Assembly (NCBI RefSeq): GCF_000284015.1
Contig: NC_016943.1
Location: 62,001 to 126,000 of the forward strand
Length of the DNA: 64,000 nucleotides
Source: Blastococcus saxobsidens DD2
GTDB taxonomy: Bacteria; Actinomycetota; Actinomycetes; Mycobacteriales; Geodermatophilaceae
Reading direction: 5' to 3'
Below are positions 31,783-39,504 of this stretch, one piece after another. A program made the position numbers and the translations under genes. Each line of letters opens with the position of its first letter. The first letter of the stretch is position 1. The notes beneath the pieces are model-generated. The model had not been told where the DNA came from. It saw nothing but the letters and a program-made list of their open reading frames with translations, and searched no databases.

Positions 31783-33483
31783 GTGACCTCCCCGCCGCGC
31801 CTGCCCGAGGCCTTGACGGTGCTCCGCGACCGGCTCGCCGCCGCACCGTTGGGCCTGGCCACGCCTGGGCGGGACGCCGCCGTCCGGGCCGCCCGGGGCG
31901 TGACCGACCAGATCGACGACTACCTGCTGCCCCGGCTGCGGGACCTCGACGCCCCCCTGCTCACCGTGATCGGCGGGTCCACCGGCGCGGGGAAGTCCAC
32001 GCTGGTCAACAGCCTGGTCGGCGCCCCGGTCACGACCGCGGGGGTGCTCCGCCCGACCACCCGCGCCCCCGTGCTGGTCTGCTCCCGGGCCGACGCGGCC
32101 AGCTTCGCCGGCGACCGGGTGCTGCCCGGCCTGGCCCGGGTCACCGGCGGCGCGGGCGGACCGGGGACCGTGCAGCTCGTGGTGCGCGACGACGTCCCGC
32201 CCGGCCTGGCCCTGCTCGACGCCCCCGACGTCGATTCGGTCGTGGCGTCCAACCGCGACCTCGCCGGCCAGCTGCTGGCCGCCGCCGACCTGTGGGTGTT
32301 CGTCACGACGGCGGCCCGCTACGCCGACGCCGTGCCGTGGGACGTGCTGCGCACCGCCCAGGAGCGCGGGACGGCGCTGGCCGTCGTCCTGGACCGCGTG
32401 CCGCCGGAGGCGTCGGCGGAGGTCTCCGCCGATCTGGCCGGGATGCTGGCGCGCGCGGGGCTGGCCGCGGCCCGGCTGTTCGTCGTCGAGGAGGGCCCCC
32501 TGGCAGACGGCCGGCTGCCCGAGGAGCAGGTGGCTCCGCTGCGCGGCTGGCTGCATGCCCTGGCCGCCGACCAGGAGCAGCGGGCCGTCGTCGTCCGGCA
32601 GACCCTGGAGGGTGCGCTGGGCAGCCTGCAGGAGCGCACCGGCACGGTGGTGACCGCCGTCGAGGAGCAGCTGGTCACCGCCGGGGCCCTGCGCGACGCC
32701 GCGGCCGCTGCCTACGACGCGGCCCGGGACGGCGTGGACGAGGGCATCCGCAGCGGCAGCCTGCTGCGCGGGGAGGTCCTGGCCCGCTGGCAGGAGTTCG
32801 TGGGCACCGGTGAGTGGATGCGGTCCCTGCAGACCCGGGTCGGCCGGCTGCGCGACCGGGTCGCCGCTGCTGTGACCGGCCGGCCGCTGCCGGAGGAGAG
32901 CCTGCAGGGAGCGCTGGAGAGCAGCGTCGAGCACCTGCTGCGGGCCGAGGCCGACCGCGCTGCGGAGCGGACCGTCACGGCCTGGCGGGCGCTGCCGGCC
33001 GGGCCGCCGTTGCTGGCGGGGGAGGAGCAGGAGCTGTCCCGGGTGTCCGGCGACTTCTCCGAGGCCGCCGGGGTGCAGGTGCGCGACTGGCAGGGCGCCG
33101 TGCTGGATCTCGTCCGCGAGGAGGGGGCCGACAAGCGCTCCCGCGCCCGGGTGCTGTCCTGGGGTGTCAGCGGCACCGGCGCGGTCGTCATGGTGGCGGT
33201 GTTCGCGCACACGGGTGGGCTGCTCGGTGGTGAGGTGGCCGTGGCCGGCGGGACGACGGCGGTGGGGCAGCGGGTGCTGGAGGCGGTGTTCGGCGACGCG
33301 GCGGTCCGGGCGCTCGCCGAGCGCGCCCGGGCGGACCTCCGCGAGCGGGCCGACGTCCTGCTGACCTACGAGCAGGACCGCTTCGGGGCCCGGGTGGACG
33401 CGGTCGCTCCCGAGCCGGGCGCGGCCGATGAGCTGCTGGCGGCCACCGGTGCCCTCACCGAGGCCCGGCGGGCGACGGCGTGA
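31783..33483 (+). CDS. Dynamin-family GTPase, first of pair (DynA-like)
   Basis: 566 residues. G1 GGSTGAGKSTLVNSLVG near 64-80, Thr switch RPTTRAPVLV, G3-like DAPDVDS near 146, and an unusual G4 region VLDRVPPEAS rather than (N/T)KxD. Helical stalk follows, with a hydrophobic C-terminal stretch near 457-500 (GTGAVVMVAVFAHTGGLLG). The following gene overlaps by GTGA and encodes another GTPase with two membrane segments. This gene order recalls the Streptomyces dynA/dynB pair that stabilises sporulation septa; I base that on architecture. AGAGGAG precedes GTG 31783. Confidence 0.8.
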   Translation: MTSPPRLPEALTVLRDRLAAAPLGLATPGRDAAVRAARGVTDQIDDYLLPRLRDLDAPLLTVIGGSTGAGKSTLVNSLVGAPVTTAGVLRPTTRAPVLVCSRADAASFAGDRVLPGLARVTGGAGGPGTVQLVVRDDVPPGLALLDAPDVDSVVASNRDLAGQLLAAADLWVFVTTAARYADAVPWDVLRTAQERGTALAVVLDRVPPEASAEVSADLAGMLARAGLAAARLFVVEEGPLADGRLPEEQVAPLRGWLHALAADQEQRAVVVRQTLEGALGSLQERTGTVVTAVEEQLVTAGALRDAAAAAYDAARDGVDEGIRSGSLLRGEVLARWQEFVGTGEWMRSLQTRVGRLRDRVAAAVTGRPLPEESLQGALESSVEHLLRAEADRAAERTVTAWRALPAGPPLLAGEEQELSRVSGDFSEAAGVQVRDWQGAVLDLVREEGADKRSRARVLSWGVSGTGAVVMVAVFAHTGGLLGGEVAVAGGTTAVGQRVLEAVFGDAAVRALAERARADLRERADVLLTYEQDRFGARVDAVAPEPGAADELLAATGALTEARRATA

Positions 33484-35096
33484 GGGGCGCAGACCGCTCG
33501 CTCCCGGACCGGTTGACCGCGCTGCGCGAGGCGGTGGAGACCGCCGAGGGCCGGCTGGACGTGCCGGAGGTCGGCCGGGCACGTGCCGTGCTGGCCAAGG
33601 CCGGCGCCCGCGAGGCCCTCGGCGACGCGACGGTGGTGGCGCTGGCCGGCGCCACCGGCAGCGGGAAGTCCACGCTGTTCAACGCGCTGTCGGGTAGCGA
33701 GGTGAGCACGCCGGGGGTGCGCCGGCCCACCACCGGGGTCGCGCACGCCACCGTGTGGGGGCGGCCCGACGACGGCGCCGACCGGTTGCTCGACTGGCTC
33801 GAGGTGCCCCGCCGGCACCGGCGCGAGCCGGAGGCGGCGCTGGACGGACTGGTCCTGCTCGATCTCCCCGACCACGACAGCGTGCGGCTGGAGCACCGGC
33901 TCGAGGTCGACCGCCTGGTCGGGCTGGTCGACGTCCTGGTGTGGGTGCTGGACCCGCAGAAGTACGCCGACGCCGCGGTGCACGAGCGCTACCTGGCCCC
34001 GCTGGCCGGGCACGCCGGCGTGCTCCTGGTGGTGCTGAACCAGGTGGACCGGCTGGACGAGGCCGCGGCGCGCGCCTGCCTGGCCGACCTGCGCGGGCTG
34101 CTCGACCGGGAGGGGCTGGCCGCCACCCCGCTGCTCGCGGTGTCGGCGCGGACCGGCACGGGGCTGGCGGAGCTCCGCGGGGAGCTGGCCCGCCGGGTGG
34201 GCGCCCGGCGGGCGGCTACCGAGCGGCTGCTGGCCGACGTGCGGGGCAGCGCCGCGGAGCTGGCCGCGCACTGCCCCGAGGAGGAGGCCGGCGGTTCCCG
34301 CCGGTGGGGACGGCCGGTGGCGGGCGGGTCCGTTCCGGGGGAGGTGGTGGACGACCTCACCGACGCCCTGGCCGCCGCGGCCGGGGTGCCCACGGTCACC
34401 GCCGCCGTCGAGCGCTCCACCCGGCGGGCGGGCACCGGCCGCACCGGCTGGCCGGTGCTGCGCTGGACGCGGAAGCTGCGGCCCGATCCGTTGGGCGGGC
34501 TGCACCTGGGCGACGAGCGGGCCCGCACCTCGCTGCCGGCCGCCGGAGCCGTGGAACGGGCGCGGATGGCCACCGCCGTGCGGGAGGCGCGAGATGCCGC
34601 GGCCGACGGCCTGGCACCGGCCTGGCGGGACGAGCTGCGGCGGACCGCGGAGGTGTCCGAGGACCGGCTGGCCGACGCGCTGGACCGGGCGGTCGGCGGC
34701 ACCGGGCTGGGCTCCGACCGGGTACCGCTGTGGCAGCGGGCGGCCGGGGGGCTGCAGTGGCTGCTGCTGGCCACCGCCCTCGTGGGCGCGCTGTGGTTGC
34801 TGCTGCTGGTCGGGCTGGGATTCTTCCGCCTGGACGACGTCGTTCCGCTGCCCCGGGTCGAGGGGCTGCCCCTGCCCACGCTGCTGGTCGTGGGCGGGCT
34901 GCTGGCCGGGGCGCTCCTGGCCCTGGTGGCCCGGCCGTTCGTGGGCCTGCGCGCCCGCCGGCGGGCCCGGGCGGCCGACCGGAGGTTGCGGGCGGCCATC
35001 CGCGGCGTCGCGGAGGAGGAACTGCTCGCCCCGATGGCGGAGGTGCGGGACGAGGCCGCCCGGTTCTGCGCGGCGGTCACGACCGCCGCGCGCTGA
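33480..35096 (+). CDS. Membrane GTPase, second of pair (DynB/YfjP-like)
   Basis: 538 residues. G1 GATGSGKSTLFNALSG near 57-72, switch RRPTTGVAHATVW, G3 DLPDHDS near 128, G4 LNQVD near 187, SARTGTGLAEL as G5. Two membrane segments follow at about 425-450 and 460-488 (LQWLLLATALVGALWLLLLVGLG; LLVVGGLLAGALLALVARP), and a basic C-terminal helix. Its G motifs are complete, unlike G4 of the partner. Start GTG overlaps the upstream stop. Partnership with the preceding GTPase is strongly implied by the overlap. Confidence 0.82.
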   Translation: MRGADRSLPDRLTALREAVETAEGRLDVPEVGRARAVLAKAGAREALGDATVVALAGATGSGKSTLFNALSGSEVSTPGVRRPTTGVAHATVWGRPDDGADRLLDWLEVPRRHRREPEAALDGLVLLDLPDHDSVRLEHRLEVDRLVGLVDVLVWVLDPQKYADAAVHERYLAPLAGHAGVLLVVLNQVDRLDEAAARACLADLRGLLDREGLAATPLLAVSARTGTGLAELRGELARRVGARRAATERLLADVRGSAAELAAHCPEEEAGGSRRWGRPVAGGSVPGEVVDDLTDALAAAAGVPTVTAAVERSTRRAGTGRTGWPVLRWTRKLRPDPLGGLHLGDERARTSLPAAGAVERARMATAVREARDAAADGLAPAWRDELRRTAEVSEDRLADALDRAVGGTGLGSDRVPLWQRAAGGLQWLLLATALVGALWLLLLVGLGFFRLDDVVPLPRVEGLPLPTLLVVGGLLAGALLALVARPFVGLRARRRARAADRRLRAAIRGVAEEELLAPMAEVRDEAARFCAAVTTAAR

Positions 35097-35128
35097 GGCG
35101 CCGACGGCCGCGGCAGGCGGGCGCCGCT

Positions 35129-35638
35129 TCAGTCCCGGGGGATCCCGGGCGAGCGCTGCTCGGGCAGCCGGTCGCGCAGCGGCTCGGCCGCCTCCCGGCC
35201 GGAGGGCAGCAGGGCCCAGACGTGCTTGCGGCCGGGCCGCCGCTCCCACCCGTAGCCGCGGGAGAGCTGGGCCACCAGGTGCAGCCCCATGCCGCCCAGG
35301 GCGGGGTCGCGGTCGACGGCGGGCACGGGCGGCCGGTCGGGGGCCTCGTCGCTGAGGTCGAGCAGCCAGCCGGCGGGGCCGGCCACGACCAGGGCCCGGA
35401 CGTCGCCACCGCCGTGCCGCAGGGCGTTCGAGGCCAGCTCCTCGAAGACCAGCAGCAGGCCGTCGCGAGCGTCCTCGGTGGATGCCGCGGACACCGATGG
35501 GTGGGCGATCCGCGCGCGCAGGTCGGTCCGCACCCGCGAGACGACGTGCATGGCCTCCAGCTGCCAGTGCCAGACGTCACCGGGCACGGAGGGCACGGGC
35601 GCGCACGGCCACGCGTCGTGGGCCAGCTCGTCGGCCAT
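35129..35638 (-). CDS. HATPase_c (anti-sigma-factor type) ATP-binding protein
   Basis: 169 residues. N-box FEELASNALRHGGGDVRALV, then LLDLSDEAPDRPPVPAV (G1-like) and DPALGGMGLHLVAQLSRGYGWERRPGRKHVWALLP (G2). This is the RsbW/SpoIIAB-like fold without a histidine phosphoacceptor domain, used in partner switching with SpoIIE-type phosphatases. A paralogue with the same KHVWALLP ending lies at 42046-42468, beside such a phosphatase. AGAGGAA is 3 nt before ATG 35638; an ATG five codons upstream is possible. Confidence 0.83.
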   Translation of the reverse strand: MADELAHDAWPCAPVPSVPGDVWHWQLEAMHVVSRVRTDLRARIAHPSVSAASTEDARDGLLLVFEELASNALRHGGGDVRALVVAGPAGWLLDLSDEAPDRPPVPAVDRDPALGGMGLHLVAQLSRGYGWERRPGRKHVWALLPSGREAAEPLRDRLPEQRSPGIPRD

Positions 35639-35767
35639 CGGTTCCTCTCGCATCTGCTCCGAGGCGGCGCCGGGACGCCGGTCCCGGACGCCCCCATCCT
35701 GACCGATGACGCCCCGTGACGCGACGGCGGGCGATCGGCGCGGGGCCGGCGGTGCACAATCACCGGC

Positions 35768-36457
35768 GTGGAGGAGCTGCTGCGGGACCTCAGCCGGGTG
35801 ACCCTCGGGGGCCGGGAGCTGGGCGAGGTGCTCGGCGAGATCACCGGCATCGCGGCCCGGGCCGTGCCCGGCGCCGAGGCCGTGTCCACCACCATGGTGC
35901 GTGGCGACAAGGCGTTCACGGCCGCGTTCAGCGGCCAGATGGCCTTGGACGCCGACGAGCTGCAGTACGAGGAGGACAGCGGCCCCTGCCTCGACGCCGG
36001 TCGCGGCGGCGTCGTCCTGCGGGTCGACGACATGCGCACCGAGCAGCGGTGGCCCGCCTACGTCGCCCGGGTCCGCCGGACCGGGGTGCGCAGTTCGCTG
36101 TCGGTGCCGCTGCCCTACCAGGGCTCGAGCATCGGCGCGCTCAACGTCTACTCGACGGAGCCGGCGGCGTTCGCGACGCCGGAGTCGCTGGCCGCGGGCC
36201 TCGGCGTGGCCGAGACGATCGCGGTCGCGGTGGCCAACGCCGACGCGCACGCCCAGCTGGCCGAGCAGGCCCGCAACATGCGCATCGCGATGGAGTCCCG
36301 CGCGGTCATCGAGCAGGCCAAAGGGGTGCTCATGGCGCAGCGGCACGTCGACCCCGAGCAGGCCTTCGAGATCCTGCGGGAGGCGTCCCAGCGCTACAAC
36401 CGCAAGCTGCGGGACATCGCCGCCGGCATCGTCGCCGGCGTCCAGAACGCCCGTTAG
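35768..36457 (+). CDS. GAF-ANTAR transcription antiterminator
   Basis: 229 residues. A GAF domain covers about 10-155 (LGEITGIAARAVPGAEAVSTTMV, LQYEEDSGPCLDAG, RTGVRSSLSVPLPYQGSSIGALNVYS). The ANTAR three-helix RNA-binding domain is about 165-225: MRIAMESRAVIEQAKGVLMAQRHVDPEQAFEILREASQRYNRKLRDIAAGIV. ANTAR proteins bind paired hexaloop hairpins in nascent mRNA and prevent termination. Targets are not evident here. GTG 35768 follows CACAAT after 7 nt. Its TAG overlaps the stop of the convergent nucleoside hydrolase gene. Confidence 0.9.
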   Translation: MEELLRDLSRVTLGGRELGEVLGEITGIAARAVPGAEAVSTTMVRGDKAFTAAFSGQMALDADELQYEEDSGPCLDAGRGGVVLRVDDMRTEQRWPAYVARVRRTGVRSSLSVPLPYQGSSIGALNVYSTEPAAFATPESLAAGLGVAETIAVAVANADAHAQLAEQARNMRIAMESRAVIEQAKGVLMAQRHVDPEQAFEILREASQRYNRKLRDIAAGIVAGVQNAR

Positions 36458-37401
36458 ACGACGTCCAGCCGGGCCAGCCGCCAGACCAGGAACTCCACCG
36501 CCGCCTCGCTGTCGACTTCCTCCGCCACCTGCACCGCGGCCGCGGACGGGGAGACCGCCCGGCGGTCGACCAGCGTCTGCCCCCGCCCGGCCCCCAGCGT
36601 GGTGTCGACGACGACGTCGCGCCGCACGGTGTCCACCGTGCCGGGGCAGATGGCCTCGGTGAGCGCCAGCGCGTCGTGCACCACCACGCCTGCGGTGCCG
36701 TAGGCGTCGCGGGCGTGATCCACGTACTGCTGCAGGATCGCCGCGGCGGTGCGGCCGATCGGCCCGGCGGCGGCGAACCGGGCGATGCCCTCCTCGGGGA
36801 GCACCGTGGGCAGGGTGACGTCGAGGCCCACCATGGCGGTCGGGATGGTGGAGCCGAAGACCGCGGCGGCCGCCTCCGGGTCGGACCAGATGTTGAACTC
36901 CGCGGCGGCGGTCACGTTCCCGCCCCGCCCGGCGGAGCCGCCCATGACCACCAGCCGGCCGATGCGCTCGGCGGCCTCCGGGTACACCGCCAGCAGCAGC
37001 GCCAGGTTGGTCAGCGGCCCGATGGCGGCGACGGTCACCGGGATGGGGGAGGCCAGCAGCAGCTCGGCCAGGGCGACCACGGCCGGCCGCGGGTCGGGCG
37101 CCGCCGGGGACGGCGGGAGCTCGACACCGCCGAGCCCCGCCTCGCCGTGCACGTGCCCGGCCCGCTCCGGCTGCGGGTGGACGAGCGAGGACCGCGCGCC
37201 GGCCGCGACCGGCACGTCGGACCGGCCCGCCAGGTGCAGCACCCGCAGCGCGTTCTCGGTGACCTGCCCGAGCCCGACGTTCCCGTGCACCGTGGTGACC
37301 AGCCGCAGGTCCACCTCCGGGCTGGCCAGGGCCAGCAGGATCGCCAGGGCGTCGTCGATGCCGGGGTCGGTGTCGATCACCAGGGGAGTGCGGTCGGTCA
37401 C
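36454..37401 (-). CDS. Nucleoside hydrolase (IU-nucleoside hydrolase family)
   Basis: 315 residues. N-terminal PLVIDTDPGIDDALAILLAL holds the DTDxGxDD calcium and ribose site. VTVAAIGPLTNLALLL, RLVVMGGSAGRGGNVTAAAEFNIWSDPEAAAAVF and VVVHDALALTEAICP (the HDA motif with the last Asp ligand) complete the family. It hydrolyses N-glycosidic bonds of ribonucleosides in purine or pyrimidine salvage. Base preference cannot be read. GTG 37401 is leaderless (CAGGAT at 37408-37413, six bases away). Confidence 0.9.
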   Translation of the reverse strand: MTDRTPLVIDTDPGIDDALAILLALASPEVDLRLVTTVHGNVGLGQVTENALRVLHLAGRSDVPVAAGARSSLVHPQPERAGHVHGEAGLGGVELPPSPAAPDPRPAVVALAELLLASPIPVTVAAIGPLTNLALLLAVYPEAAERIGRLVVMGGSAGRGGNVTAAAEFNIWSDPEAAAAVFGSTIPTAMVGLDVTLPTVLPEEGIARFAAAGPIGRTAAAILQQYVDHARDAYGTAGVVVHDALALTEAICPGTVDTVRRDVVVDTTLGAGRGQTLVDRRAVSPSAAAVQVAEEVDSEAAVEFLVWRLARLDVV

Positions 37402-37605
37402 CGCCGCATCCTGTCAGCCGCCCGACCGGCGCCCGGAACCACGGCGACACGCCCGCGTGCCGGCGCCGTCCGGAAGTCACCGGCGCCCCGTCAGGGCCTT
37501 CCACGCTCGTGGAGGGCCCGGGTGTCGACAAGGGCACGGGCCGGAGGCGGGGTCACCGCCCGCTCCGGGCCGGCTCCGCAACGGTTGGGTCACGCGACTC
37601 CGGCA

Positions 37606-37698
37606 AGGGCTCCGAGAAGCGCGTCGCGGAGCCCTCCGGTCCCTAGCTTTCTCCTTGTCCGCAGCACCTTCCCCGGCTGCGGACACGACTTCGGGAGG
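37606..37698 (+). promoter_or_regulatory. Promoter region with inverted repeat and 5'-terminal hairpin
   Basis: The 301 bp between 37401 and 37703 hold no gene but clear control signals. A 9-bp inverted repeat AGGGCTCCG / CGGAGCCCT (37606-37614, 37627-37635) covers the expected -35. TAGCTT (37644-37649) is a good -10. The predicted start near 37656 coincides with a 10-bp perfect stem TGTCCGCAGC / GCTGCGGACA (37656-37665, 37676-37685; 10-nt loop). GGGAGG follows at 37693-37698, then ATG 37703. Confidence 0.5.
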
Positions 37699-37702
37699 CG
37701 AC

Positions 37703-38722
37703 ATGAACAGCAGCCAGCGGGCCATCCGGCCGGCGGGCGCGGCCGTGCGCGCCGACCTCTCCGGGCGTGAGCCGGCCAGCACGCTGGCCGGGCTGATCGA
37801 CGTCCTCGACCGCGCCGACGGAGGGCTGCCGCGCCAGCGCACCCGGCCGGCCGCGCACCGGTCCGGCGCCCGCCCGGTACCCCTGCGCTCGGTCCAGCCG
37901 GCGCCCTCGGCCCGCGCCGCCCGCCGGCCGGTGGAGGCTCCCCGCACCCCGCGGGTCGTCGTCGTCCCCGAGCGGGTGCGGCAGCCCCTGGGCGGCCTGC
38001 GCGGCGTGGCCCGGCGGGCGGCGCTGTGGGGCGGCGGTGACCAGGGCGAGTACCTGGCGTGGCGCACCCCGGCCTTCCCCGCGCCGGTGCGCGGCCGGCG
38101 CCGCGCCGCCCTGCGCGCCTTCAGCCGCCGGATGGCCCTGTGGGGCGCCGGCGACCAGGGCGAGCACCTGGCCTGGTCCAGCTCCGCGTCCTCGGCGCCG
38201 ACCCGGCCGGTGGTGCGAGAGATCGACCCGCCCGTGGTGCTGCGCGAGCTGCCCAGCACCCCCTCGATCCAGCCCGTGGCGTCTTCCCCCGCCGCGGCGC
38301 TCCTTCCCGCGGGACCGGCCTCGTCGCCGGGGTCGCGAACCGGTCCGGCCGCACCTGACGCGACCGCCCGTCCCACCCCCCACCCGAGTTCTCCGGAACC
38401 CACGGACCGGTCGCAGCCGCGCGTCGGCTGGCGCCCACCGCGGGACTGGCCGTCCTCGGGTCGGTACGGGGCGCGGTCCACGCCGCCGTCCATCCCGGTC
38501 CGCACCTCCGGCCCGACCAGCCGCACCCCCGGGATGCCGGCACGGAGATCCCCCCGGGGGTCCGGTGGCGCCGGGGCCCGCGGCGATCCGTCCGGGTGCC
38601 CGGTCAGGGGCTCGCCCCTCCCGCCGCGACGAGCCGGGCCCGCGAACGGCCTCCCAGCCGGTCCGTTTCCCCCGCGGGCGCCCTCGTCGCACCCCCGCCC
38701 GGCGCCCCGCGCGCCGAGCTGA
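37703..38722 (+). CDS. Unknown basic protein with duplicated WGxGDQGEhLAW motif
   Basis: 339 residues in the open frame. It starts MNSSQRAIRPAGAAVRADLS. Residues 5-50 look like an amphipathic helix (STLAGLIDVLDRADGGLP). An Arg/Pro-rich stretch follows. Then come two copies of a basic unit about 40 residues apart: RRAALWGGGDQGEYLAW and RRMALWGAGDQGEHLAW (about 107-165). After about 190 the chain is Ser/Pro/Arg-rich, and weaker third-position G/C suggests the true end may be earlier. No signal peptide or membrane segment. I recognise no family. GGGAGG lies 4 nt before the ATG and a good promoter precedes it, so the N-terminal half at least is real. Confidence 0.55.
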   Translation: MNSSQRAIRPAGAAVRADLSGREPASTLAGLIDVLDRADGGLPRQRTRPAAHRSGARPVPLRSVQPAPSARAARRPVEAPRTPRVVVVPERVRQPLGGLRGVARRAALWGGGDQGEYLAWRTPAFPAPVRGRRRAALRAFSRRMALWGAGDQGEHLAWSSSASSAPTRPVVREIDPPVVLRELPSTPSIQPVASSPAAALLPAGPASSPGSRTGPAAPDATARPTPHPSSPEPTDRSQPRVGWRPPRDWPSSGRYGARSTPPSIPVRTSGPTSRTPGMPARRSPRGSGGAGARGDPSGCPVRGSPLPPRRAGPANGLPAGPFPPRAPSSHPRPAPRAPS

Positions 38723-39504
38723 TCCGCGTAGCGCGACCACGGCAGCCAGCCGCGGAACGCCGCCCCCGCTCTCCTGTCGAGCGCGCCGGAACCGGTCACC
38801 CTCTTCCCCGGGTGCCCGTGGACCGTCGACTCGGTCCTGCGAGCACGTCCTCCCCGGCCGACCTCGGCCGCACCTGGCCCACCTCCGACGGTGCCCCTCC
38901 CGGGCGCCGGCAGACCTCTCCGCTCTCCGAATCCGGCCTCGTCCCCCCGCACGGCTGCTGCACGCAGGCAGCGCGCGGACCCTCCAGGGAGGCACGGATC
39001 GCGGACGGCGCGGTCCGCCGGCATCCGGCGAACCGTTCGGCGAGGTGGTGGACAGGCCCCTGCCGGTACCCGGCGGCGCGACGCCCTTCGCGACCGCGGG
39101 TCTCTGACCGCAGGAGGCCTGGCCGGTCGTGCGGCGCGGAACGCCACCGGCGCCGGCCGGTCGGGTGGACGCTGCCGGACCGGGGTCGACGTCCCCGTGC
39201 GGCGCTCCGGGTCGGCGCGGACGGCGTCCCGGCACCCGTGGGCACGTGCCGGTGGACGGGTCTCCCGTCCGCAGTCCCCGCCGGACGGCGGGCGCCCGCC
39301 GCAGCGCGGGCCGCGATCGCCACCGGTCGCGGCCCCCCCGGCCGGGCGCCCGCCCCGGCCACCCGACGTCCCCGGCCAGTCTCTCCGGGCGCCCGCCGTG
39401 CGGTGCCGCCGACCTGCGGTCCCCGGTGTGCAACCCTCTGTACCGATCGCAACGCCCTGGAGCAACCGGGCCGTCGGACGCGGACCGCTGTGGAGGCAAC
39501 CGTC
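38723..39504. other. 782-bp region without a convincing gene
   Basis: All frames here are open for long stretches only because stop codons are rare at this base composition; products are Arg/Pro/Gly-rich in every frame and show no motif. There may be leader sequence for the SpoIIE gene at the right end (TACCGAT near 39441 is a possible -10). A decayed gene or a large 5' region is possible. Confidence 0.4.

Noticed and set aside
38723-39499. Arg/Pro-rich open frames as genes in the gap before the SpoIIE gene
   Set aside because: No start with a ribosome binding site or leaderless box, no motif and no preference for one frame.
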